Assembly: GCA_020723405.1 (NCBI GenBank)
Contig: DYIY01000001.1
Coordinates: forward strand, 343,823-407,822
Origin: Thiobacillus denitrificans
GTDB taxonomy: Bacteria > Pseudomonadota > Gammaproteobacteria > Burkholderiales > Thiobacillaceae
Direction of reading: 5' to 3'
DNA: 64,000 nucleotides
A model generated the notes under the pieces. That model saw only the letters and a list, made by a program, of their open reading frames with translations. It was not told the DNA's origin and ran no database searches. The position numbers and the translations under genes were made by a program. The first letter of the stretch is position 1. Each line of letters opens with the position of its first letter. Shown in pieces: positions 17,100 through 25,564 of the stretch.

Positions 17100-17633
17100 A
17101 TGCGCGTCGTCGAACTCCATGCCAGCGAAACCGACCGGCGGGTGGCCACCCTGGCTGCCGCCGCCATCGGCCTGACCCTGGCCGAAGCCGCCATCCCCCT
17201 GCCCCTGCCCGGCGTCAAACCCGGTCTGGCCAACATCGTCACCCTGGTGGTGCTCTACCGTTACGGCTGGACTCTGGCCGCCTGGGTATCCGGACTGCGC
17301 ATCGTGGCCGGCGCCCTGGCCCTGGGCCAGTTTCTCACCCCCGCCTTTCTGCTCAGCCTGTCCGGGGGACTCATGAGCCTACTGGTGCTGGCCGCCGCCA
17401 TCCGTCTGCCCCGCCGCTGGTTCGGTCCGGTGGGCCTGTCCCTGCTGGCCGCCTTCGCCCACATCGGCACCCAGTTGCTGGTGGTGGACCTGTGGCTCAT
17501 GCCCGGCGCCAGTCTTCAGGGCCTGCTGCCCCTGTTCCTCAGCGCCGCCTGGATCACCGGCCTGGGCAACGGCCTGGCCGCCGTCCATCTGTTGACAACC
17601 GTTCCCCCGCCCAACCCGGAGGGCATTTCATGA
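17100..17633 (+). CDS. Gx transporter family membrane protein
   Basis: 177 aa with about five membrane segments. The N-terminal 'GLTLAEAAIPLPLPGVKPGL' and 'ANIVTLVVLYRYGW' are typical of the Gx transporter family (formerly called heptaprenyl diphosphate synthase component I), which resembles substrate-binding subunits of ECF-type transporters. The substrate is not known. Its stop overlaps the ubiX start by four bases. Confidence 0.8.
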   Translation: MRVVELHASETDRRVATLAAAAIGLTLAEAAIPLPLPGVKPGLANIVTLVVLYRYGWTLAAWVSGLRIVAGALALGQFLTPAFLLSLSGGLMSLLVLAAAIRLPRRWFGPVGLSLLAAFAHIGTQLLVVDLWLMPGASLQGLLPLFLSAAWITGLGNGLAAVHLLTTVPPPNPEGIS

Positions 17634-18235
17634 CACGCATCACCCTGGCCCTCACCGGCGCCTCCGGCATGGCCTATGGGCTGCGCCTGCTGGAGTGCCT
17701 GCTGGGCGCCGGCTGCCGGGTGGACCTGCTGGTTTCCTCCGCCGCCCGCATCGTGGCCCGCCAGGAACTTGACCTGGCCCTGCCCGCCGACACCGGCGAA
17801 CTGGCCGCTTTCTTCAACGCCCGCTGGGCGGGTCATCCAGGACGACTCGCCGCCTACGGCAAGGAGGAATGGTTCGCTCCCGCCGCCTCCGGCTCCAACC
17901 CGGCCGATGCCATGGTGGTCTGCCCCTGCACCATGGGCGCCCTGGCGGCCATGGCCCACGGCATGGCCGACAATCTGATCGAACGGGCCGCCGACGTGAT
18001 GCTCAAGGAGCGCCGCCCCCTCATTCTGGTACCCCGGGAGACGCCCTTCTCCCTCATCCACCTGCGCAACATGACCCTGCTGGCCGAGGCCGGCGCCACG
18101 ATCCTGCCCGCCAACCCCGGCTTCTATCACCGGCCGGCAGGGGTGGAGCAGGTGGTGGACTTCATCGTTGCCCGGGTGTTGGACCAGTTGGCCATTCCCC
18201 ACCAACTCATGGCCCGCTGGGGGGAACGTGGCTAG
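17630..18235 (+). CDS. ubiX: Flavin prenyltransferase UbiX
   Basis: 201 aa. The Rossmann-like N-terminus 'ITLALTGASGMAYGLRLLEC' and the conserved 'MVVCPCTMGALAAMAHGMAD' and 'LVPRETPFSLIHLRNM' segments identify UbiX/Pad1. It attaches a dimethylallyl group to FMN, making the prenylated cofactor for UbiD decarboxylase in ubiquinone synthesis. ATG 17630 forms an ATGA overlap with the preceding gene. Confidence 0.95.
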   Translation: MTRITLALTGASGMAYGLRLLECLLGAGCRVDLLVSSAARIVARQELDLALPADTGELAAFFNARWAGHPGRLAAYGKEEWFAPAASGSNPADAMVVCPCTMGALAAMAHGMADNLIERAADVMLKERRPLILVPRETPFSLIHLRNMTLLAEAGATILPANPGFYHRPAGVEQVVDFIVARVLDQLAIPHQLMARWGERG

Positions 18236-18812
18236 TTTCAGCCTGCCCCTGTTTCCCCTGCAATCGGTTCTGTTCCCCGGCGGCAGCCTGAACCTGAAAG
18301 TCTTCGAGGCCCGCTATCTGGACATGGCCAGTGCCTGCCTGCGGGAGCGCCGGCCTTTCGGTGTCTGTCTCATCAAGTCAGGCGACGAGGTGGGTACTGC
18401 CGCCGAGCCGGAAACCGTGGGCACCCTGGCCCACATCGTGGCGGCCGACATGGACACCCCGGGCATCCTCATGCTGAAGCTGACCGGTGGCGACCGCTTC
18501 GTGGTGGAGCGCTGGCAGGCGGGCCCCGATCAGCTCATCACCGCCACCGTGCGCGCCAAGGGGGAAGAGCCGGTCATCCCCGTGCCCCCCGGCAGCCGCC
18601 CAACCCTGGAGGTCCTGGAGGCCATCGCCCGGGGAGCCCCCGACGCCCTGCGGGAGGCGATCCGCGACGATGCCACCTGGGTAGGATTCCGCCTGGCGGA
18701 ATTGCTGCCCCTGCGCATGGCCGCCCGTCAGGCCATGCTGGAAATGAACGACCCGGGCGTCCGCCTGGAAATCCTCATGGCCTTCCTGCGCCGCAACAGG
18801 CTCATCGGGTGA
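18228..18812 (+). CDS. LON peptidase substrate-binding domain protein
   Basis: 194 aa from GTG 18228, overlapping ubiX by eight bases. 'LPLFPLQSVLFPGGSLNLKV' and 'FEARYLDMASACL' are the hallmark of the LonB substrate-binding (PUA-like) domain. No ATPase or protease part follows, so it is one of the common stand-alone family members of unknown role. Confidence 0.88.
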   Translation: MASFSLPLFPLQSVLFPGGSLNLKVFEARYLDMASACLRERRPFGVCLIKSGDEVGTAAEPETVGTLAHIVAADMDTPGILMLKLTGGDRFVVERWQAGPDQLITATVRAKGEEPVIPVPPGSRPTLEVLEAIARGAPDALREAIRDDATWVGFRLAELLPLRMAARQAMLEMNDPGVRLEILMAFLRRNRLIG

Positions 18813-18816
18813 AACC

Positions 18817-19371
18817 ATGGCCAAGTTCTTCCCCGCCCTCCTGCCCGAACATGCCGGATTCATCGCCCGGCAGAAGGTCTTCTTCATCGCCACCCAGGCA
18901 CCGGAAGGCCGCATCAATCTTTCCCCCAAGGGCCTGGACAGCCTGCGCGTCCTGGACGACAGAACAGTAGCCTGGGTGGACCTCACCGGCAGCGGCGCGG
19001 AGACCGCCGCCCATCTGCGCGTGGACCCGCGCCTCACTCTCATGTTGTGCAGCTTCAGCGCCGACGCCCTGATCCTGCGCCTGTACGGCCAGGGCGAATC
19101 CGTGCGCCCCGGCAGCCCCCGCTGGGCCGACTTGGCTCCCCGTTTTCCCGACTACCCGGGCAGCCGGCAGATCGTGGTGCTGCACGTGGAATCCGTGCAG
19201 ACCTCCTGCGGCGCCGGGTTGCCCCTCATGGGCTACGCAGGCGAGCGCGGCACCTTGACCGAATGGGCCCGCAAGAAGGGCGAGGCGGGCATCGCCGATT
19301 ACCGCAGGCAGAAGAACGCCGTCAGCATCGACGGCCTGCCCACGGGGTTTGGCGAAGACCCCCCTCGGTAA
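18817..19371 (+). CDS. Pyridoxamine 5'-phosphate oxidase-family flavin-binding protein
   Basis: 184 aa split-barrel protein. It starts 'MAKFFPALLPEHAGFIARQK' and contains 'QAPEGRINLSPKGLDSLRVL', a pattern seen in the PNPOx-like family that binds FMN or F420-type cofactors. The true substrate is not apparent. It follows the LON-domain gene by four bases. Confidence 0.8.
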   Translation: MAKFFPALLPEHAGFIARQKVFFIATQAPEGRINLSPKGLDSLRVLDDRTVAWVDLTGSGAETAAHLRVDPRLTLMLCSFSADALILRLYGQGESVRPGSPRWADLAPRFPDYPGSRQIVVLHVESVQTSCGAGLPLMGYAGERGTLTEWARKKGEAGIADYRRQKNAVSIDGLPTGFGEDPPR

Positions 19372-19396
19372 GTGCCCACTTCCGCCGCCCCGCCCG

Positions 19397-19693
19397 TCAA
19401 CCCGCCGGAAGCAGGCCCCGCATGGGCTCCCCCCTGCGGGGTTCCGCCATCATGTCCGCCACCCGGTCACGCCAGACCCCATAGTGGGTCGTCTGCTTGT
19501 GGGCTGCGGCTTCCTCCGCCGAAACGTAGGCCTCGTAGAGCATGAAGCGGCAAGGGTCCTCGGGATCCTGGAGGATGTCGAACCGCCGGTTGCCCGGCTC
19601 CTGGATGGAGGCCTGGTGATTGGCCCGGCAGGCGGCGATGAAATCATCGACCGACTCCGGCTTGACCCGGACATGGACGAGGGTGACGTGCAT
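19397..19693 (-). CDS. Antibiotic biosynthesis monooxygenase (ABM)-domain protein
   Basis: 98 aa. A ferredoxin-like ABM fold: 'MHVTLVHVRVKPESVDDFIA', 'EPGNRRFDILQDPEDPCRFM', 'HKQTTHYGVWRD'. Family members include LsrG and small quinol monooxygenases. A strong AGGAGG lies seven bases before ATG 19693, so that start is preferred over GTG 19699. It converges on the preceding gene. Confidence 0.85.
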   Translation of the reverse strand: MHVTLVHVRVKPESVDDFIAACRANHQASIQEPGNRRFDILQDPEDPCRFMLYEAYVSAEEAAAHKQTTHYGVWRDRVADMMAEPRRGEPMRGLLPAG

Positions 19694-19717
19694 GAACACC
19701 TCCTGAAAAGTGAGTCC

Positions 19718-20782
19718 CTACCAACCGCCCGAGGCGCCGCCCCCACCGGAACGGCCCCCTCCGGATGAGGAGGAACTGGACGAGGAACTGCTGCTGGAAG
19801 AACTGCGCGGCTCCGGCTTGGTCCCGCCCTGGCTCACTCCCACCTCCGCCGGATCGAACCACCTGCCCATGATCTGGCGCTTGTTCCTGGTTCGCTTGCG
19901 CATGCGCAGCAGCCGTTGTTCAGCCTGCCAGCGCCGGTATGCCGAAGCCGACAGAAACCGGCGGACCCGGGCCAGGTAGGGCAGGCTGAACATGAAGGCG
20001 AACATGCCGTTCATGGTCATGAGTACCGGCAGAATCTCCGGATCCGCATCGAAGGCCATGCCGAACACCGCATAGAACAGACCGAAGAACAGGCCGAAGA
20101 AACCGAACAGGATGAACAGCATCCTGTGTTCCCCTTTGGGGGTGATCGCCCCGGCCCTGCCCCGGGCCCGTCCATGGCGTTCAGCCAGGATGTAGAGCAG
20201 TGGAGGCACCAGGTTGCCGGCCATGGACGACAGGAAGCGCAGCAGGAATCCGCCCCAGTCCATCTCGACCTGATCGGGTGCCGATCCCACCAGGTTGGGG
20301 GCCTCACCCCGCACCGCCTGGGCCATGAGCTCGAACCCCTGCATCAAACCAGCCGCATAGCGGCCTTCACGGAAGGCCGGCTTGTAAACTTCGTCGATGA
20401 TGCCCATGGCGAAGGCGTCGGTGATCCAGCCTTCCAGACCATAGCCGACTTCGATGCGCATGCGCCGCTCGGCGGGGGCCACCAGCACCAACAGGCCGTT
20501 GTCCTTGCCGGCCAGGCCCAGCTTCCACTTCGCGAAAGTCACCAGGGCGGCATTTTCGATGCTGTCTTCCTGCAGGCTGGCGGTGACGTAGATGGCCGCC
20601 CAGACGCCGCTTTCCTCGCGCAGGGTGTGGATCCGCTCCCGCAGCATGTCCAACTCATCCACGGCAAGGATGCCCGCCTCGTCCAGCACGTCCCCCTGGA
20701 ATTCGGGCGGTTGAAAGGCCTGGGCTGGCATGGCCAGGGCGACGAGCAGAAAAACCAGCAATCTACGGACCCAGACAGCCAT
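19718..20782 (-). CDS. TPM-domain membrane protein with serine/glycine-rich tail
   Basis: 354 aa. Signal peptide (1-22, 'LVALAMPAQA'), a TPM domain ('VLDEAGILAVDELDMLRERI', 'LLVLVAPAERRMRIEVGYGL'), two or three membrane helices (about 180-285), and a C-terminal low-complexity tail with a run of 13 serines followed by glycines. The plan is that of YgcG/TPM proteins, some of which help photosystem repair or phosphatase functions; the bacterial role is unclear. Confidence 0.85.
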   Translation of the reverse strand: MAVWVRRLLVFLLVALAMPAQAFQPPEFQGDVLDEAGILAVDELDMLRERIHTLREESGVWAAIYVTASLQEDSIENAALVTFAKWKLGLAGKDNGLLVLVAPAERRMRIEVGYGLEGWITDAFAMGIIDEVYKPAFREGRYAAGLMQGFELMAQAVRGEAPNLVGSAPDQVEMDWGGFLLRFLSSMAGNLVPPLLYILAERHGRARGRAGAITPKGEHRMLFILFGFFGLFFGLFYAVFGMAFDADPEILPVLMTMNGMFAFMFSLPYLARVRRFLSASAYRRWQAEQRLLRMRKRTRNKRQIMGRWFDPAEVGVSQGGTKPEPRSSSSSSSSSSSSSSGGGRSGGGGASGGW

Positions 20783-21100
20783 GGCGCATCTCCCTCATGG
20801 ACGATTCAAGCTTGATTCCTCAGTTGAACAGAGGTGGCAAAGGGCTGTGTGGCAGCCGATGACGCAGCCGTAGGGTTGCTTCCTGCGACGCAGCGCGGCA
20901 GGGCACGGCGCCGGCCCGGACGGGCAGGCTGGGGATTCCCCCCTGGCGGGCGGCGGTCGAAGTCGCCAGACACAGCATCATTGCAGCTTGACGAGGACAA
21001 TTGAGCGGTCCGCTGAGGCATCAAGGTGCAAAGTATGCCTGGCTGATCAGGATGTTGCCGCCCCTTCTGGCCGGATCAGCCGGCTCGGCCAAATCCGGGC
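20783..21100. other. Non-coding gap between two leftward genes
   Basis: 318 bases with no convincing gene. It probably holds the promoter and leader of the TPM gene and the 3' region of the LTA-synthase-like gene. There are GC-rich potential hairpins, such as GGCCGGATCAGCCGGC at about 21068, but no recognisable terminator T-run or riboswitch. Confidence 0.5.
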
Positions 21101-23023
21101 TCAATAGGACCCGCTCCCACGCGGGGCCGGGCCGGCAAAATGTCTGGCCAGCAACAGGGCCGTGCCCTGGTAGTAGGCGATGGCCTCGTCGGCCAGGTTG
21201 CCGTCCACGGGGATGGGTACGGCCTCCTTGCCGTCCGGGCTCACCTGGTAGGCCTCCACCTTGGCTTTGGGCAACAGCACGGTGAGCACGTCGCCCTTCA
21301 GGTAACCCAGGTTCTGGTAAGTGGACAACAGGGCCCGGCCAGCCTCGGGGGCCTCGTGGAGGATGTCCCGGCCGATGAACCGGCTGTCTGCCTCCTGGCC
21401 CAGCAGGGCCAGCAGGGTGGGCACCAGATCGATCTGGCTGGCCAGGGTTTCCACCCGGCCAGGGGGGATCAATTGGGGCGCGTAGAGTATGGCGGGGATG
21501 TGGTATCGGTACACCGGGATGCGGGTGGCGCCGGCACTGCGGGCGCAATGGTCGGCCACGAACAGGAAGATCGTGTTGGCGAACCAGGGCTTGCGGCTGG
21601 CCTGGTCGAGAAAGTAGCCGATGGCATGGTCGGAATACTTGATTGCGCCATTGCGGCCGCCGGGAGAGGGGATGTCGATGCGCCCATCCGGATAGGTGAA
21701 GGGCACGTGGTTGGAGGCGGTCATGACGTGGGCGAGCACCGGCCGGCCGGCGGCGTGTTCCCTGTCCAGCAGGCGCAGGGTCTGGTCGAACAGATCCTCA
21801 TCTGCCACGCCCCAGATGTTGGTGAAGCGGATCAGGTCCGCATCCATGCGGCTGCGGTCAGTCACCTGGTAACCCTGGGCGGCGAAATAGTCATTCATGC
21901 TATCGAACACGCCGTACCCCCCGTAGAGGAAATGGGGCGACCATCCCCGATCGGCCAGATAACCGCCCAGGGTGTTCAGGTCATGGACGCCCGGGTGGCG
22001 CATCATGGCCTTGCCGGGCATGGGGGGCAGGGCGGCGGACAAAGCCTCCAGACCCCGCACCGTGCGGGTGCCGGTGGCGTACATCCGCGTGAAGAGCAGT
22101 CCCTCACTGGCCAGACGGTCCAGGCGGGGCGTCAAACCCCGTTTGTCGCCGAAGGTGCCCATGTAGTCGGCGGACATGCTCTCCATCATGACCACCACCA
22201 CGTTGGGCTGGCTACCGCCGGCATGGGCCACCCGGTGGGTGTGGCTGGCCGTGGCGGACAAGCGCTCCCGCCCCGCGAGTCGGCCCAGACTGGCAAGCAC
22301 CTGGGCAGCGGGCCGGGTGGCATAGAACTGGAAGTAGTCGAGCTGGTTCTGCCGGGCCGCCCAGATGAAACTGCGCCAGCCGTTGTCGGCCAGTTCATTG
22401 GCGAAACCGTTGCGGGAAAATTCCGGCGGCGCCATGCGCCAGGCCCCCACGCCCACCAGGAGCAGCGTCAGCATGACCCCCAGGGAGGCAGCAGGCCCAC
22501 GCCGGCCGGCCGCCGCCCAGGCAACCAGGCGCCGTCCCGGCCAGGCCACGATCATCAGGCTGACCCCGGCCAGCAGGGTGATTAGGGTGCCCACCGGATA
22601 GCTCTCCCGGATGTTGCCCACCACTTCGGTGGTGAACACCAGGTAATCCAGGGCGATGAAATTGAAGCGGACGCCGAACTCGTCCCAGAAGATGATTTCC
22701 GCCACGGCGACCAGCAGCAGGGTGAAAACGTAGACACCCAGCAGGGGCATGCGCAACCGCTGGCGCCAGCGCCAGCCGGGAAGCAACTCGGCCAGGGCAA
22801 AAGGCGAGGCCAGCAGCAACGCCACCGGCACATCCCGCAGCACACCCCGGGGAAGGGCCGCCAGGAGTTCCCCCAGAGCCTGGCCGCTTTGCAGCCAGGC
22901 ATGGGCCAGCAAGGCCAGTCGGGTCAGGAGGAAAACCCCCAAGGCCAAGCCGGCCGTCCACATCCAGAGCCGCAACGGGCTCGAAAGGGCACGTCCTGCC
23001 CTGGTCAAGAAGGCTTTGTTCAT
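21101..23023 (-). CDS. LTA synthase-like sulfatase-fold phosphoglycerol transferase
   Basis: 640 aa. Five membrane segments (about 20-210) precede an extracytoplasmic sulfatase/alkaline-phosphatase fold. Metal and nucleophile motifs are 'VVVMMESMSADYMG', 'YATGTRTVRGLEALSAA' (likely catalytic Thr) and 'FLFVADHCARSAG'. In gram-negatives this family moves phosphoglycerol or phosphoethanolamine onto periplasmic glucans or envelope lipids; the acceptor here is unknown. Confidence 0.88.
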   Translation of the reverse strand: MNKAFLTRAGRALSSPLRLWMWTAGLALGVFLLTRLALLAHAWLQSGQALGELLAALPRGVLRDVPVALLLASPFALAELLPGWRWRQRLRMPLLGVYVFTLLLVAVAEIIFWDEFGVRFNFIALDYLVFTTEVVGNIRESYPVGTLITLLAGVSLMIVAWPGRRLVAWAAAGRRGPAASLGVMLTLLLVGVGAWRMAPPEFSRNGFANELADNGWRSFIWAARQNQLDYFQFYATRPAAQVLASLGRLAGRERLSATASHTHRVAHAGGSQPNVVVVMMESMSADYMGTFGDKRGLTPRLDRLASEGLLFTRMYATGTRTVRGLEALSAALPPMPGKAMMRHPGVHDLNTLGGYLADRGWSPHFLYGGYGVFDSMNDYFAAQGYQVTDRSRMDADLIRFTNIWGVADEDLFDQTLRLLDREHAAGRPVLAHVMTASNHVPFTYPDGRIDIPSPGGRNGAIKYSDHAIGYFLDQASRKPWFANTIFLFVADHCARSAGATRIPVYRYHIPAILYAPQLIPPGRVETLASQIDLVPTLLALLGQEADSRFIGRDILHEAPEAGRALLSTYQNLGYLKGDVLTVLLPKAKVEAYQVSPDGKEAVPIPVDGNLADEAIAYYQGTALLLARHFAGPAPRGSGSY

Positions 23024-23141
23024 GATGAATCCGCTGGGTTGATCCGCGGATCCTCGGCCATCGCGATTAAATTGCCCTTAACCCCCCAGGCCAGGGGGCG
23101 TGGCGCCACTGCTTGTCCCCCTCCCGCCGTATGGAAAGGGC

Positions 23142-23155
23142 TTGACGGATATCAA
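23142..23155. promoter_or_regulatory. FNR-type box upstream of the periplasmic helical protein
   Basis: TTGACGGATATCAA fits TTGAY-N4-RTCAA. A possible -10 hexamer CAGTAT at 23178-23183 would place the box centre near -41.5, the standard position for an FNR/CRP activator at a class II promoter. Confidence 0.6.
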
Positions 23156-23270
23156 TGCTCAGATCAGGGGCAATGCGCAGTATCCCACCCCGTCAGTCCG
23201 CCTCGCCCCAGCACCCAATGGGGTATCCGGCAGGGTGCCCCGCCCCGCACCCAACCTGAAAGGAAGCGCC

Positions 23271-23678
23271 ATGCGCAACACCGCCCTTCTCCTCGCCGTT
23301 TCACTGACCTGCGCCACGGGAACCGTACTGGCGGCCCCGGCCGACGACGCCTGCGCCGCCCTCATGGAGGCCCGGGGGCATCTGGTCACCATGATCGGTT
23401 CCACGGACAAGGCCGGCAACGATGCCCTCAAGGACAAGATCCAGGCTGCCAGCGGCAAGGTGGACGCCACCCTGGCGGCCATGGCCAAGAGCTACAACGC
23501 CGGTGATGAAAGCAAGGCCGCCGCCTTCAAACCGGTGTGGGAAGAATTCAAGAAGACCCGAGAAGGAGACATCATTCCCCTGGTCTACGCCGGCAGGAAC
23601 GCCGATGCGAAAACCATCGCCACCGGCATCCAGGCCGAGCGCATGGGCAAGATGAAGGCCGCCATGGGCTGCAAGTAA
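23271..23678 (+). CDS. Periplasmic four-helix-type protein
   Basis: 135 aa with a signal peptide (about 1-22, ending 'GTVLA'). The mature part is almost all amphipathic helix and ends 'KKTREGDIIPLVYAGRNADA' and 'TGIQAERMGKMKAAMGCK', which resembles the periplasmic four-helix bundle (4HB) sensing domain of chemoreceptors, here without membrane anchor or signalling part. The two cysteines ('DDACAAL' and the C-terminal 'GCK') could pair; there is no CxxCH heme site. Function unknown. AAAGGAAG precedes ATG 23271. Confidence 0.72.
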   Translation: MRNTALLLAVSLTCATGTVLAAPADDACAALMEARGHLVTMIGSTDKAGNDALKDKIQAASGKVDATLAAMAKSYNAGDESKAAAFKPVWEEFKKTREGDIIPLVYAGRNADAKTIATGIQAERMGKMKAAMGCK

Positions 23679-24012
23679 GCCGTCAACGCCGCAAGGTCAG
23701 GCCCACCCCGGGGAGACGACGGCCCCCTGTCCGACCGCTGACGGCGCACATGGCCGCAGCCGGCGCCGGTCCCACACCGTATCCCCGGCAACGGGCACTG
23801 GGCGGGCCGTCAAGCCCGCCAACCCGCGCGGCCTGACTCCCTCTTCACCACCCATGCCTGGCTTTTACCGCACAGGCTCCTGGCAGATGCTCTACCTCAC
23901 CGATTCCACGCTTGCATGCCGCGATTCGTGCCGTTCGCCCATGCCTACGCCCGGAGTGGGCTGACAAAAGGAAACGGGCGCCGCAGCGCCCGTCGTTCCA
24001 GAAAAGCAAAAC
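23679..24012. other. Non-coding gap between convergent genes
   Basis: 334 bases with no gene seen. It contains a hairpin GGCGGGC-CGTCAA-GCCCGCC (23801-23820) and, at its right end, the terminator of the leftward qmo-hdr operon. Confidence 0.55.
23966..23993 (-). terminator. Intrinsic terminator of the qmoAB-hdrCB operon
   Basis: On the minus strand ACGGGCGC (23993-23986), a four-base loop, GCGCCCGT (23981-23974), then TTCCTTTT. It lies 20 bases past the hdrB stop codon. Confidence 0.75.
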
Positions 24013-24909
24013 TCACTTCCCGGCGAACTGCTCCAGCTTGCTGGCGCGTATCACGTTGCCGTTGAGGCCGGCTTCCTTGGACGAACCACCGTAGGCCAGG
24101 GTCATCAACTGGCTGTAGTACAGCACCGGCATGTTGAACTTGGTGCCGTACTTCTTGTTGATCTGGCCCTGATAGACCTCGGTGTTGGCCTGGCACAGGG
24201 GGCAAGGGGTCACCAGCATCTCGGCGCCATTGTCGTAGGCGGATTCGATGATGTCCTTGATCTGGGCCTGGGCCTTTTCCGGCTCGGAGAAGGCCAGGGC
24301 GCCGCCGCAGCAGGTCACCTTCTGGTCGTACTTCACCGCTTCGCCGCCCACGGTCTCGATGAGCTTGTCGAGATACATGGGATTCTCGAAGGACTCCCCG
24401 GCGATGCCGAAGGGCCGGTTGGTCTGGCAGCCCACGTAGCCGGCGAATTTCATGCCCTGGAGGGGCTTCTTCACCGGTTTGGCCAGTTCGTCGTAGCCCA
24501 GGTCCTCGATGAGCACTTCCACCATGTGGCGGATCTCGGGGATGGCCTTGATCTGCAGGCCGGCTTCCTTGAGGGCGGTCTGGGTGTCGGCCAGGAGCTG
24601 GCTGTTGTGTTCCAGACGCTCCTTGGATTCCCGGGAGCCCAGCCAGCAGGCGGCACAGGTGGCAACGATCTCCTGGCCGGGCAGGTTGGTCTCGGCCAGG
24701 GCGAAGTTGCGGGCGTTCATGGCGATGCGCGGCAGTTCGCCGGATTCGGCGTAGCTGACGGAGGCGCCGCAGCAGTTCCAGTCCGGAATCTCGGTCATCT
24801 TGATGTCCAGGGTTTTGCACATGGACTGGACGGAGACCAGGTAGTTGGAGGCCGAGGCGCCCTTCTGGGACGAGCAGCCGGGGTAGAAAGCGTATTCCTT
24901 GCGAGCCAT
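24013..24909 (-). CDS. hdrB: Heterodisulfide reductase-type subunit B (CCG-domain protein)
   Basis: 298 aa with two full cysteine-rich CCG domains: 'YPGCSSQ', 'NCCGASV', 'CAACW', then 'GCQTNRP', 'TCCGGAL', 'PCPLCQ'. In HdrB the two CCG motifs hold the noncubane [4Fe-4S] clusters where disulfides are cleaved or formed, so a catalytic or electron-transfer role is expected. It is the last gene of the qmoA-qmoB-hdrC-hdrB set, six bases after hdrC. Membrane segments are absent. Confidence 0.92.
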   Translation of the reverse strand: MARKEYAFYPGCSSQKGASASNYLVSVQSMCKTLDIKMTEIPDWNCCGASVSYAESGELPRIAMNARNFALAETNLPGQEIVATCAACWLGSRESKERLEHNSQLLADTQTALKEAGLQIKAIPEIRHMVEVLIEDLGYDELAKPVKKPLQGMKFAGYVGCQTNRPFGIAGESFENPMYLDKLIETVGGEAVKYDQKVTCCGGALAFSEPEKAQAQIKDIIESAYDNGAEMLVTPCPLCQANTEVYQGQINKKYGTKFNMPVLYYSQLMTLAYGGSSKEAGLNGNVIRASKLEQFAGK

Positions 24910-24915
24910 GTCTTG

Positions 24916-25554
24916 TTACTCCTTACCCTTGGCGGCCTTGTTCCTGGCTTCCAGCTCTTCGGCCTTGGCCAGCATGGCGTGGATGCCCTTGATGTCCTTG
25001 CACTTGTGGCCCATGCCCAGCGCTTCCATGGGGTTCAGGCGGCCGGCCTTGACCAGGCCCAGGGCTTCGCTCTGCATTTCCATGGCCTTCTTGATGCCAG
25101 CGCCGATGCCTTCCTTGAAGTACAGGCTCTGGGTGAGCTGCACTTCGTTGACCCGGCCGGTCTTGGTGGCATTGGTCCAGAAGGTCTTGGACAGGTGCAT
25201 GGTGGGCTGGGCCTTGGGGGCCCGGCCGATGCGGTAGGCATACTCGGCGATGCCGTGCATGACGTGGGTGACGGGCACCTTGCGCGGGCAGCGCACGTAG
25301 CAGTTGTAGCAGGACGTGCACATGTACATGCCCTGGGAGTTCAGCACTTCCTCGCGCTTGCCGGCGCGGATCAGCATGAAGATCTCCTGGGGCGGATGGT
25401 CCCAGCCGGAATGGAAGTTGGTGGGGCAGGAGCCGGAACACAGGCCGCACTGCATGCACATCTTCACCCATTCGCCCATCTCGGCCTGCTCTTCAATCTC
25501 CTTCAGGAAATTGTTCTTGTAGCGGTCGGCCATTTCTTGGTTCAAATCGCTCAT
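24916..25554 (-). CDS. hdrC: Heterodisulfide reductase-type subunit C (iron-sulfur protein)
   Basis: 212 aa soluble protein. Two [4Fe-4S] motifs: 'CMQCGLCSGSCP' (around residue 36) and 'CTSCYNCYVRCP' (around 78). HdrC relays electrons between the HdrA-like flavoprotein and HdrB. In canonical QmoC an HdrC-like domain is fused to a membrane cytochrome b part; that membrane part is missing here and HdrB is present instead. ATG 25554 follows qmoB by ten bases. Confidence 0.92.
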   Translation of the reverse strand: MSDLNQEMADRYKNNFLKEIEEQAEMGEWVKMCMQCGLCSGSCPTNFHSGWDHPPQEIFMLIRAGKREEVLNSQGMYMCTSCYNCYVRCPRKVPVTHVMHGIAEYAYRIGRAPKAQPTMHLSKTFWTNATKTGRVNEVQLTQSLYFKEGIGAGIKKAMEMQSEALGLVKAGRLNPMEALGMGHKCKDIKGIHAMLAKAEELEARNKAAKGKE

Positions 25555-25564
25555 CGCAATCTCC

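Noticed and set aside
20783..21100. A cobalamin or other riboswitch in the GC-rich gap
   Set aside because: None of the conserved core motifs of common riboswitch classes could be found, and the neighbouring genes are not typical targets.
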